From positions 1-64,000 of the forward strand of contig JAJIRX010000804.1 of assembly GCA_023853785.1 (NCBI GenBank): DNA of 64,000 nucleotides, given 5' to 3'. The notes below the pieces were generated by a model. The model was given only the letters and a program-made list of their open reading frames with translations, made no database searches and had not been told where the DNA came from. Of this stretch, positions 24,173 through 34,676 are shown one piece after another. Every line of letters starts with the position of its first letter. Position 1 is the first letter of the stretch. The stretch comes from Psilocybe azurescens (lineage: Eukaryota > Basidiomycota > Agaricomycetes > Agaricales > Agrocybaceae). Made by a program: the position numbers and the translations under genes.

Positions 24173-25859
24173 TGTCATACACCAATTTTGATTGGATATG
24201 AGATTTATCTATAAGCTTAGAGCGCTCTGTCTTGACTCCCCATTGCATGCAGAAGCCAGGGTTATTATTTCGCATTTTTATCTGAAGCACATCCTCAATA
24301 TTCAACGTCAAAGCCCATTCACAGTCCACTTCAAGCTCCATTCCAACTTTCAATCTCCACTTCAACCATTTGATCAGTTACATTCCCTATCAATGATTCA
24401 ATCGTCTATCTATTTCGAACCTCAAGGCTATGCAGATTATTCTTGGACATCATTCCTATCCATTCTAGTACGCACAGCACTGCACAGCATCATATATCAC
24501 CATCGTCATCAGCATTTGATCATCTACAACTATTGGTCCTTAACTGGATTCCACATATGCAGCAAATCTTTGTCTCACTCAGCAGTCTTGGTAATGGATG
24601 ACTGAGCTGTGCCATGAATAGACTGGTTCTATTCATTAGCATGGTACTTGTTCGCTATTTTGGCTCCTTTTCTATTGTCTGACACTTTCATATGATTGAT
24701 CCTTCCTTCCTTTTGTCATTCTTGCTTATTGTACTTACTCAGCTTCGCTTCTTTCTTACTCATCTCACTTCGCTTTTCATAATCCTGCTTATACTTCTTA
24801 CTCATCCTATGTTACTTACTTACTCATCCTTCTATTTTTCACTCCTAAACTCCGTCAGCTTTCAATCTATTGTATGTAGTTGATAGATGGGACTACTGGG
24901 TGTTGTTCTACAGAATGATTGGTATAGTTTGGACGCTTGATCTCTTTTAAATATTTTTCTATGTTCTCTGGTATATAAACCATGTATTAGTATCGCTTTG
25001 GAATACAAGGAAGTTACAAGCCCCAACTTTCTTCACAGCAAAGATTTCAAGTTATCAAGTACTCAGTCCAGCACTCCAAGCACGCATTCAATCAATCTCT
25101 ATCAATATTCAGCACGAAATTCAACAATCACTCCAGTTATTCAAGACGTTCATCAGAGGCTAGACTAGCCTATCCAACCACTCTCGCTCTCTCATCACAG
25201 AGAGTTTTGTCCAGTTCATTTCGATCCTACCATCCTCCAGACCCTTCATTCTTCCTCTACATCAAGATCCTCAACTCCCCATCGCTTCTATTGCTCCAGA
25301 ATATTTTTATTCTGCAATCTTGGTCTTGTTGTCATCTTCATCCATCGCCCTAGTCATCCCTCATTCACTTCACCGCTCTGTTTGATTTTTGGTTCAAGAA
25401 CATCGCACAATCCTTCATCATCTATCACTCCAGGCCGCTCAAGTCATTATTCTATCAGCAGACTTTACTTCTAGCTTTGCAGACACTGCAGACTTGCTTG
25501 AAGCGCACTAGGATCAAGACTACATTCTCACTCCTGCCCCCGTATCAATCCCTACGATTTATCTAGTCATTTGGCCCCTCCACAGTCATCACACCTCATT
25601 CACACCGTTCTACCCCAATCAAGTCGGGTTGCTTCCTCCCAGTAAATACTCAAGGGCATTTTATATCCCCTCATCCATTCCTCCTCCTTCATACGTCCCT
25701 GCCCTCCTCAGACCACATACATCTACACAACCTAGTGGCAAAGCCAGCCCTCACTTTAACTCAACAGGGAGAGAGTCGTCTTATCTAGTCTAGACCATTC
25801 CTCTCTGGTTTGTGTTTTGGTTTTCGATTTATATATCAAATCACACACTACGTAGTTCA
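24173..25859 (+). repeat. 3' LTR
   Basis: 1687 bp, preceded by a weak polypurine-like GGGTGGA. The end CGTAGTTCA is followed by the CCGC target duplication. Confidence 0.95.
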
Positions 25860-26746
25860 CCGCTCCTCCCACCACCACTCGTCGGACCCGTCCGGCTATC
25901 CAAAGAATGGAGGCATCTAATTCCAGTGCTCGTCGACCGGCTCCGTCGACATCCGCAGTCGAGGGACGCAAGCGGGGCCGCTCGCGTCATCAAAGCAGCC
26001 TCGGCCAGGTCATCAAAGGTCAGGGAGTGGACTGAAGGAGAGGTTGCCTGTAGGTCGTGCATTAGAGCACAAATACCATGCCTAGTCATGGTCGACAAGG
26101 ACAACGGGCGCCCCATGCTTGTATGGAGTGCAACGCTAAAAGAAGAAGTGCCCGTTAGCAGTGGCGAAGTCCCCCATTCTAGGTTTTGGGACGACAATCA
26201 ACTACGAGATGGCAGATGATCTGTCAGGGAGGCGTTTAATCCCAATGCTCGAGCAGCAAGGCGGATCCTGGAAGATATGGAGAGGAAGTGGGCAATGCCC
26301 GAGGATTTCGGAGGAATCCTCATGAGCATTGTCTCTAGCCTTCGAGTGGTCAGGGACGACAGCAAGCACCTCATGTCGGAATTTCAGAAGTTGAAGGAAA
26401 CTGTCAACCGGCTGGCATCCGCCCAAAACAACAACGGCTGGGCTGTCGACGACGTGCAAGGGCGACCGACGTTGAGGACGCCCTTCAGCAACCGCATGCA
26501 AAACGCATCTGAAGGCGAGTCGAGCGGCATCGACAACGGCGCCGCGGATCAGACAACGACGGTTCCAGCGGTCATGATGGGGACATGCCCAAAGTCCGTG
26601 AAAGTTATATCGCTTCCCGTAGCGTCTTCTACGCAGGCCTGACAGCACGGATGGAATTACCAACGAAGATGGAGCGGGGCCGCCTTGAAACGCAAGGCAA
26701 CCGCGACTGTTGCTGGACGTAGCCCATCCAAGAAACAAAAAATGTA
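25860..26746 (+). pseudogene. Zn2Cys6 protein copy B, 3' part
   Basis: Resumes the gene cut at 14032. WTEGEVACRSCIRAQIPC (about 26028-26082) matches the first zinc-cluster half of copy A; HACMEC and a lysine/arginine stretch give the second half in another frame, after single-base shifts near 26105 and 26145. The helical segment ILEDMERKWAMPEDFGGIL...LKETVNRLAS corresponds to the coiled-coil region of copy A. The C-terminus LKRKATATVAGRSPSKKQKM ends at 26746, matching LKRKAT...stop in copy A. The long acidic repeat of copy A is absent here. Both the retrotransposon and the frame breaks would prevent function. Confidence 0.65.
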
Positions 26747-27532
26747 GGAATGGCGTGTACTTTTTCTGCACCCTCTCGGCGACATATTTGTTATATATTT
26801 TGTCTTGTCGTTCCGTCGTGCTGGGCTTTCTTGTCGGACATCGCCTGTCTTTTTTTTGGGACTTTTACATTTAGTTTTTGTTTGCATTTACTACGTCGGG
26901 GCCCGTAGTAGTCTGTTGTTCATTTGGCCCCCACGTTAAAATTATACTATATACAGAATTATAATGCAGTTTTGGTCACTTAATTCATGAAAACAGTATG
27001 ATTCAGCTTCTTAGACAAAGAAAGCGGCAGGTTGAAGGCGGTGGCCACATACTTTTGTAAATATAACCGGCCGCCGCCTTTGCACTGGTCTTTGACTGGT
27101 GGGCAGTTGCGCCCACTACGCAAGTGGGATAATTGGCACGGCAAATTTTCATGGGGAAAATGGGAAAGCCGTTGCAAAAAATGATTCTTGTGCAGCTTTG
27201 TGTAAAAAGCCTGGCATGCACGTACAAACTGACGTCTCAATCGGAATGACTGATTGATGACTCTGGCGGCCGCTGTCGTCAACAAAATAGGGCGCCCAGT
27301 GATTTCACACGGCTTCCGTTTTGGTATAAAACTATCTACAATGCTTCTTTCCAGAGCCCGGATGCCAAGAGATCAATAAGCTGGAAGGGATAACCAAGGG
27401 ATATCAAAATAATTGTCTTTATTTGTGGTCACCTTCCACTGGGAACTTTTTTTCTTCTTGTCGATCATCCTACATCCTGATAACGTTAATTCTCTACCTA
27501 CTCCTACTAAATCAAAAGCTCTGTTTATTATT
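26747..27532. other. Spacer with conserved hairpin; no gene seen
   Basis: Contains the 3' hairpin CTACG/CGTAG around CGGGGCCCG (26891-26908) and CGGCCGCCG at 27068. ACAAAATAGGGCGCC near 27283 resembles the sequence upstream of copy B (about 12814). No convincing coding. Confidence 0.6.
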
Positions 27533-29580
27533 ATGGACTCTGGAAACCTCAATACATCAAACTCAAAGATATCCCATTCCCGCGAACCTGTCAATCCAAT
27601 GAAATGCTCAATTACTGCGCACCATGAAGATATGGAGGGCATAAACTTTTCCAAGGTCCATATACCTCATCCTGACGACATGGTGGATCCTGGTAGGGAC
27701 TTGGTTTCTGTCACAGCCGGCCCTATTGTCGGTTTAATGAAATTGTCTACGTATGTTCGTGAATGTCCTTTGTGAAAATGAAATCTGAAAAATTGTTTGC
27801 AGTCTTATACACTCTCGTCATGTCAACATTGAGAAAGTCCTTGCCTGCCCTGGCTTTTCGGTAGTGCAGTTTAGCGAATTTACCGACGCGAAGAATCATT
27901 ATGAAGAGCAATGGATGTTGGGGAAGGTTCGGCTAGTCACGATAAACGGCGAGGTTATTTCTTCAAAGAATCAAAGTAAATGCCCAGCCATCACGTCGGT
28001 GACCATCCCAACACAAAGTACTGTGCAAGCAGCTGCCCGGGTTCCGACCATTGCATCCCGGCAACTGATACGGAGGCCGGTACTGTTCAGGGAACTGCTT
28101 GCACTGCAGCCATCGCGATCACGCCATATTCTTATTCCGCCCCAGCAAGCGATAAAGCTCTTGCCGTGTACCTGGAAGTTGCTCCTACAAATTATGTGGC
28201 GCTACAAGTTGAGCCTGCCACCGATACAGAAATTGCCACTGTGTTGCCATCCAGTGTAGGAACAAGTGAAGGTGTGGGTACCCTCTCCAGGACACACATG
28301 TCTTTGGCGGCCGCTATGGAATTGCCAACTATTGTTGGTCTCAAGTGCACACCTCTCCCTTCAGAATCCACCCTGGACACCGAAAATTTGCAACCCCACG
28401 TTAGTGATGAAAGCCCTTACAGTGTGATTGCTACGGATGCAGCCACGGCCGACTCTCAGCAATCCGATTCTGTTACATTGGGTGCGGCCTCCATGAAGTC
28501 ACCGGCGGGCCTAACGCTGCGAAGCGGTTCCTTCTTTGTGCAGGAGTCTTCACTTCCAGATCTTGCTCCAATTGCCAACAACGTGCCATCGAAAAAAGAC
28601 CGGTGGTCAACATCCAAGCAGAACAGGATCGTTGGGATTATGCAAGAGCTTATTATGACAAAGTATATAAGCCCAATCATGTTTTCCTCCTGGTCGACCT
28701 GAAAGCGGCTGCCAAGGAAGGATATGTCGCTCCCCTCAGTCCCCCTACCGTAATCCTCCGTCCATGGAAATATGCGGTGGATCTCCATGTCGAGGCCTTC
28801 TTGGAATACAAGAAAGCTCGGGAAAGGGCTCTTGAAACCGAAGTTCACGACGGACGGCCGGAGAATTCTAAACCTTCAGCTGCGGCGACAAGAATTAAGA
28901 AGTCGGATAGGGTCAAAGATAAAAGAAATTTCTAATTGAACCGGAGTCTGACGAGGGAGTTGTCGGACACCCCACCGCCAAACCCTAATGGTTTTACAAA
29001 TCTATTCAAATACGAAGACATATTCGATGAGGCAACTATGAAAATGGCCATCGAGGAGAAGTACAGAGACAAGGTTGTAAGCGATGAAAGTGAAGAGTAC
29101 ATCAGCGACTTGACTCCCCGGCGTCCATAGTGGATTCCGATTACTTCATCAGAAACTCGAAAAGAAAACCAAAAGCGGACCTCTGCATTAACGATAATAT
29201 GCCTCGGCGCCCGGCTCCATTTCCCGATATCTGGGGCCCCGGCCCCGATTTACACTTTTACATCTTCACAAACATCGCAAGTACAAGATAATTATGAAAG
29301 TAACGTTGAAAGTGCCCCCTCAACTCCCACAAGGCTATCAAGCCCCTTCCGAGAGGCCAGCCCTCTTCCTAGTTCTTCAATCCCCAGTTCACCATATGCA
29401 TCCTCTTCAATGTCGATGGAACCAGGCCCTTCGTCGATTCGTCGATTCCCCACTTCTTCGAATGATAGAAACGCTCTTAACGAAGTTAACAATCGTCTTA
29501 GCAGCGAACTCCTCGATCTTTTGAAACCTGTACCAGGTAGACACCCTGGGATTTTAGTTAGTGTAAACCTTGTAAAGTAA
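27533..29580 (+). CDS. Protein with possible RNase H1 N-terminal/viroplasmin-like domain
   Basis: ATG at 27533. Exon 1 ends MKLST at a GTATGT donor, and exon 2 begins after TTTGCAG (about 27801). Across that junction the residues run DLVSVTAGPIVGL...FSVVQFSEFTDAKNHYEEQW...GKVRLV, which fits the pattern of the small RNase H1 N-terminal/viroplasmin fold (glycine turn, F..F.dA...Y, G.V), though sequence alone is weak evidence. A long Ser/Thr/Pro-rich stretch follows, then a basic RIKKSDRVKDKR region and a Ser/Pro-rich C-terminus with a short helix (LNEVNNRLSSELLDLLK) ending at 29580. Frame changes near 28600 and 28935 interrupt it. It lies directly after Zn2Cys6 copy B in the same direction. Confidence 0.45.
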
Positions 29581-29912
29581 CTAGAGACATTTTGACCGTC
29601 AATGATGAATTAGTATTTCTGTGCTGTTTTCAAGTGACTGCTTGTTATTAAAGATTCAAAATCTGCGTTATTGATGTGTTTACGGGTACACAAAGAGAAG
29701 GTGCAACTGGCCCCCGCATTATATTCCAAACTAACTTTGAATTGCTATGAGTTGAGACAGTTGAATGATAGAAAGCGGCGGCGGTGCCGTCGGCGTTGTT
29801 ATCGCGCTCCACTTTATTTGGGAATAATTTTGGAACTATTTCATATTGAGATTCACCCATGTATACTAAAATATGAGCAACAGACGGCGGGCAGACATAG
29901 TAGACAACGACA

Positions 29913-30567
29913 ATGACGGCACCCGACATATTCCCAAACTGGATGGCGTCTACGTTTTCCGAAAGTTACGGCAGCCTATGGTGTAATCTAAATTTCTGTA
30001 GCAACCGCTTTCTGTTCCATCCCAATTCCCAGATTCTGGATTTCACCTGCGGCACCGGTGGCAAATAATTGAAAACCCTACGGAGCCCGCCACACAAATT
30101 TCTGGGTCATCCATCACCATACCCGCACCGGCTGCCGGTATTCAATTTATGAAAGTCTTCCGGCATCCGCTGAACATAAAACCGGTTGCTGATTCACAGT
30201 TCCAGTGGCGGCGACTAATGATCAATTCAAGCAGCTCCCCGGTTGCCAATCTTAATTTTGGAGACCAGAACGGCTCCATTATATATATACAGGTTATGGA
30301 GCCGGCTCTAGGGCGAGGCAGTAAATAGAAGGCGGGACGGCAGCCGCTCAATATTTACATACCGCGGCACCCGTGGTGCTTCAGATGAAGCCCGGCGAGC
30401 AAGTCAATGTCGGCCCGATTCCATCCAATCTCATTCAAATTTCAATTGATTTGCCAAGTGAGCTGCATAACAAATATGTATTGGATATGTAGAGCATTTT
30501 AAGATATGCGGAAGCCGTACTGCACTTCAACACCCTCGTGGCAGAGGCCATACTAGAAACTGCATAA
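29913..30567 (+). pseudogene. Decayed coding relics
   Basis: A 51-codon open frame from the ATG at 29913 (MTAPDIFPNWMASTF...) is followed by further open stretches in other frames, the last (MKPGEQVNVGPIPSNLIQ...ending 30567) with an internal stop near 30491. The residue patterns look coding, but no family was recognised. Eight CGG-N3-CCG palindromes fall between 29917 and 30517. Confidence 0.35.
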
Positions 30568-31065
30568 ATTGAGGAACCATTTTACCATCTGTTTTACTGC
30601 AATCTCTCAAACGAGCATTCATGCTAGACAAATGACGAGTACGAATTCTGTTTTATATTTTATTTACCTCAATCGGACCTCCGCCCCTTCCCCCTGCCAA
30701 TTCTCCCCACAATTCATCCTAAATTGGTATACCAGGGATGGTAAAAAGTGTCCAGAATGGGATGAAAGTACCCAACAGAAAGTGCATTAGAATGACGGGA
30801 GCCGACGCCAGATTTGCTGAAAACCGGCTGCCGAAATCAAAAATCGCCCCCGCAGGGGCGCGAGGGTGTGCTAGGGTGCAGTGTACCAGGGGTGGTGTCC
30901 ACTTGACACCGTACCTCACACGACATTGTTGGGCCCTCGCTTGACACCGTGACGAGCACTACATAATTGCCTTTTCGCCGAGTCTCTTTCGGGCCGTGTG
31001 ACACATCACATCATAATTAATTCAAATTCCGTATGGTACGTAATTAGATCACTGTCCCATGTGAC
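30568..31065. other. Right edge of the accessory domain
   Basis: The last two CGG-N3-CCG sites are at 30796 and 30825. Past them is a short GC-rich stretch with GACACCGT repeated at 30904 and 30942, then AT-rich DNA. No gene seen. Confidence 0.5.
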
Positions 31066-31479
31066 ATGATATCCTATGCCTCCACTAAAGCGTTCATCAA
31101 TACTTTCTCCACCTCTCTCCGCGTACTCGCCGCTCCCTGTGGGGTGGACGTTATCACTGTCCAGCCTGGCTTTATCGACACACGTATGACCAAGATGATG
31201 CGCGGACAGGGAAGTACCGTTCCTGGAGGCGAGTTCGCTAGTGCTGCAGGAATGGCGAAATGCATGAAGGATGCAGTTGAACTGGGAGGTATCGGCGTTG
31301 TTAGCTGGCCCGTCAGGCAGAGCGTACAGATGTATGCGTTGAAAGGTCATTGTGGATATGCTCTGTCTTTTGGAGATACGAATGCTGACTTGATTTACTT
31401 AGCTGTCAATCCCATCTGCGAGGAGATTGGGAAGTGGGTATCCATGAAATTGGGTATGTCTGGAAAGAAGATCACATAA
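31066..31479 (+). pseudogene. SDR oxidoreductase, C-terminal fragment only
   Basis: Open frame MISYASTKAF...ending 31479. It has the short-chain dehydrogenase catalytic YXXXK (YASTK) and the following VQPGFIDTRM motif, then a helix-rich C-terminus. The Rossmann half with the TGxxxGxG cofactor motif and catalytic Ser is missing: a TAG lies in frame just upstream (about 31046), and the preceding 500 bp carry no SDR-like coding. The break lies about 230 bp from the last accessory-type palindrome, so the N-terminal half was probably lost when the accessory domain formed. An upstream exon further away cannot be fully excluded. Confidence 0.7.
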
Positions 31480-33533
31480 GGGGTCCCCTTTTCATTTTCG
31501 AATCAATATTTTATACACAACACACTCTATCACACTTTCCTTTATGTCCTTTAACAAGAAATAAATTTTTCCTTCACTAGTGCAGAATGGTGACACGGAT
31601 TCCAGTATTGGTTTTCAGCTGCGCGCGCGATGCCTGACCCGTCAGAGCTCTGACCAGGACCACCATCACCAAGCAATTGCGGTTCGACCTCCTCCTGGGC
31701 CAATTGAGTATCTAATACTAGTGAATAATCGGGCTTTGTGCAGCTTGGGTGCAAAAGCCGACCAAGGCTGGTTCGAGTCTCATCGAACCGAATTCTCGGT
31801 CTTTCTGACTACGCATTATCATATCTCCTCAGATGCGGATAATTCGGGTCCATTATTGGCAACTTTGCCAATTGGCTCGGACCCCTGAGATCTCATGGTT
31901 GAAATTTCACTCCACGTAGCGCGATTCGTGCCCCACTTACCCGCTGAACTCGTGGAGGATATTGTGGACAAGGCCGTGAGAACCCTATATCCCGTCAATC
32001 GAGCTCGCATCACATCGCCTACGCATTCACACGAATCAGATCAGGTTCAGCTCCTTTGACCCCGCTGGGTCCGCGGGAAATCGCAGCCTTGAGCCCCAAT
32101 ATCGCCGTATGTGGATCTTTCATGATTTTATCAAATTTGGAAACTCCCTTACGGAGATACCACCTGTCAATGCTTTCGTCACCTTATTCGCATTTAAAAA
32201 TCTTTAGAAGGGATTACCGACGGGCAGTTGGATTTTTTCAGGGTATTTTCTGAGAAGAGTATGTTATTTTGCCCACCGCAGTCTGCCTCGTTTTGGGCCC
32301 TGGCCAACCGTCCTAGAACATCTGGAGAAGTAAATAGAACCACTGATGTCGATGGTAGCGCGTCTAGCGTTTTGAACGAGGCCAGTGCTAGTCGTCACAG
32401 TCTCGGTGATACCATTGTCCAGCTCTGAGCAGCAGGCATCAGCTAGACATTGAACACATACAGATGGTACATACTTGTAACAGTGACAATAATATCAGCA
32501 GGTGCGGCAGCATAATCGACACAAGGGCATCGATGATCACGAGAGCGAAGTATTTGAATTGCATCTTGCTTGAATGGTTGGAACACCAAAAGGGCTGGTA
32601 AAGCCACTGTATAGCTTGCGAGTGTGATTAACAATGGATACACAATGCATATACGAGTTTGTTGTGGCAACTTTTATACCAAACCATTGCAACCAAAAAA
32701 ATAATTGGAGAGCCGTTCTTTCACATATCCTTCGAAGGAGGATTGAATTCTCCTTGATGAGTAACGCTCTGAGTTGAATGCGTGGGCGCTCTTAACTACT
32801 GCTATCCTGGCGGCCATAATGTAGGGGACGTTTGTTTCAATGATTTCTCAAGTCGTACAGGTCGACGCTTATGGCATACCTGACCATCTATTTTAACCAG
32901 AGCCTGAATCGGAAAAAGGGCATCACCTTCATGATTCGATGAAATAACCTGCAAGTCTCCGATATCAAAGTTGCGTGTAATCACAATTTATCATTCCCCA
33001 GTTCATCTTCCGATTTTGCGTTGCCAAAATCGACCTTAGATGCCCGCCAAATAATCAAATATTTTTGATCAAAACTTGTGTGTTCACAGTCAGAGGAACG
33101 CGTTCTCTTATAGAGACAGATTAAAGCGCTACATGCAAACCTGCCAGCGATGAAAATATTAGGCAGATGCCGGCTGGTTCTTCGAAAAATGATGTCGGCA
33201 TGCATTTGCCGATACCGCATTTACCCGCTGTTTTTTTTGTCGCCAAGAAAAGGTTCCTACCTCGTAGGTTTCCCAACTTCAACTTTCATCGTTCAAATAT
33301 CTAGACTTGTGCTGCGAAGAGTCACTAGGCACCCCGTCGCGAATCGCGTTATGACCCTGATTCCGCGACCTCCGTGGGATACTAATTGGGGGTCTAAGCG
33401 GAATGGCGACGGAGATCCGCTGCACGCCGACAAACTATATCGTTGATGGCTATGACTCGAGCCAGTATCCAACTGTTCAAAACCACCTAATTCAAATTCA
33501 AAACCTCCAGTCAACGCTCGAGAAAACGTCGAT
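31480..33533. other. Poorly coding stretch with an F-box-like fragment
   Basis: Only one suggestive piece: a 54-codon frame at 31895-32059 containing HLPAELVEDIVDKAV, which resembles the first helix of a fungal F-box. No second half was found. A - strand frame at 32443-32670 has hydrophobic stretches but no recognised family. Confidence 0.35.
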
Positions 33534-34429
33534 ATGACAGGAGTAGCTGAAGTATATGAGCCCACTGAACGTACAACCGTGAATCGCTATAAAACAAGAG
33601 GTACGTGGTATTCTGGTATTTTGTTATAACATCGTTGACCTCCATCTATCCGATCACACCTCTAGCCAATTATGATCATGTAACGATCCATGGTATAATC
33701 GACTCTTGTCCGGTCCTGCACGTCTCCTTCAACCCTACATCGGTAGATGATGACCCATTCCCCACAATTCTCCCCATGATAGGATGCACAGGCTCCTACA
33801 CATCTCCGAATGCAAATGAGACCTCAGCAGTGTCTGTATACCTCCACGGTCACGCATCCTCCCGATTCATGAAACTCCCAACTGTTCACTCTGAATCCGA
33901 CGATACCACTTACTCGAATCTTCCTGGCACACCCGTATGCATCGCTGCAACCCACATGGACGGCGTTGTTCTCGCGCTCACGCCGTTCAACCACAGTTGC
34001 AACTACCGCAGCGCCGTTGTACACGGCTACGCAAGCATCGTAACAGACCCGGCTGAAAAGCTGTACGCCCTTCGAATAATGACTGACTCTCTCATCCCTT
34101 CCCGCTGGGAACACTCTCGAGTTCCGCCTACGCCCGCCGAACTAACCGCCACCACTGTTCTTCGCGTGGAAATCATTGGCGCCAGCGCTAAAATAAGGGC
34201 AGGACCACCAGGGAATGATCGCGCGGATCTGGATGACCCAGCAATGCGGCAGAGGGTTTGGACTGGCGTTGTTCCATCTTGGGTAACTTGGGGAACACCG
34301 GTACCTGCAGAGGGGAACATGGTCCAGACCGCGCCGGACTACATATCAGAGTTTGTAAAAGGGGAGAACGAGAAAGGGGAGGGGTATGCTACGGAGATTA
34401 CTGGCAAAGTTCTGACTTCGAAGAAGTAA
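33534..34429 (+). CDS. FMN-binding split-barrel (pyridoxamine oxidase-like) protein
   Basis: Two exons, 33534-33600 and 33666-34429, split by a 65-bp GTACGT...CTAG intron, give an intact 276-residue protein. The start MTGVAEVYEPTERTTVNRYKTR leads into NYDHVTIHGIID...HVSF, IGCTGS, SVYLHGHASSRFMK and the FNHSCNYRSAVVHG block. This order is characteristic of the flavin-nucleotide-binding, PNPOx-like split-barrel family (Pyridox_ox_2 type). These are soluble FMN or F420 proteins; the substrate is unknown. The C-terminal region (WTGVVP...TWGTPVPA) fits the fungal versions. It stands next to a flavoprotein/quinoprotein pair, but nothing shows that they act together. No frame breaks. Confidence 0.8.
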
Positions 34430-34676
34430 ATTTGTCTATACAATAACAATTCTTCAAGGGGAGTTCGTCTCTCCGTTTTGTGTAATGGAAAATTGTCGAC
34501 GTGTAACTTATTGAGCTATGGCTAGACTGTACAGAGTTTATCCTACAATAAGCTGTGCTTCGGGGAGATTTATTCGCCCACAGCGCAAGGTTGACTCATG
34601 GGAAGTGTAGACGACTTCTTATAGCGAGATCATGTGAATTCGTAAACTCACGGTGTGCATATATACGCTGAGTATC

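Larger units (their letters stand above)
14033..25859 (+). mobile_element. Ty3-type LTR retrotransposon, 11.8 kb, inserted in Zn2Cys6 copy B
   Basis: Bounded by two ~1.69-kb LTRs that start TG and end CA and differ by about eight small changes (four substitutions, four 1-2-base indels), so the insertion is recent. It is flanked by the 4-bp duplication CCGC (14029-14032 and 25860-25863). Internal order is gag, CCHC knuckle, protease, a long linker, RT, RNase H, integrase, the order typical of Ty3/Gypsy elements. Several single-base frame breaks interrupt pol. The contrast between near-identical LTRs and broken pol suggests either sequencing indels or a copy mobilised in trans. Confidence 0.92.

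Noticed and set aside
31740..31800. tRNA-like GGTTCGAGTC
   Set aside because: No D-arm, anticodon arm or acceptor stem can be folded around it; the surrounding bases form a simple GGTTCGA/TCGAACC inverted repeat.
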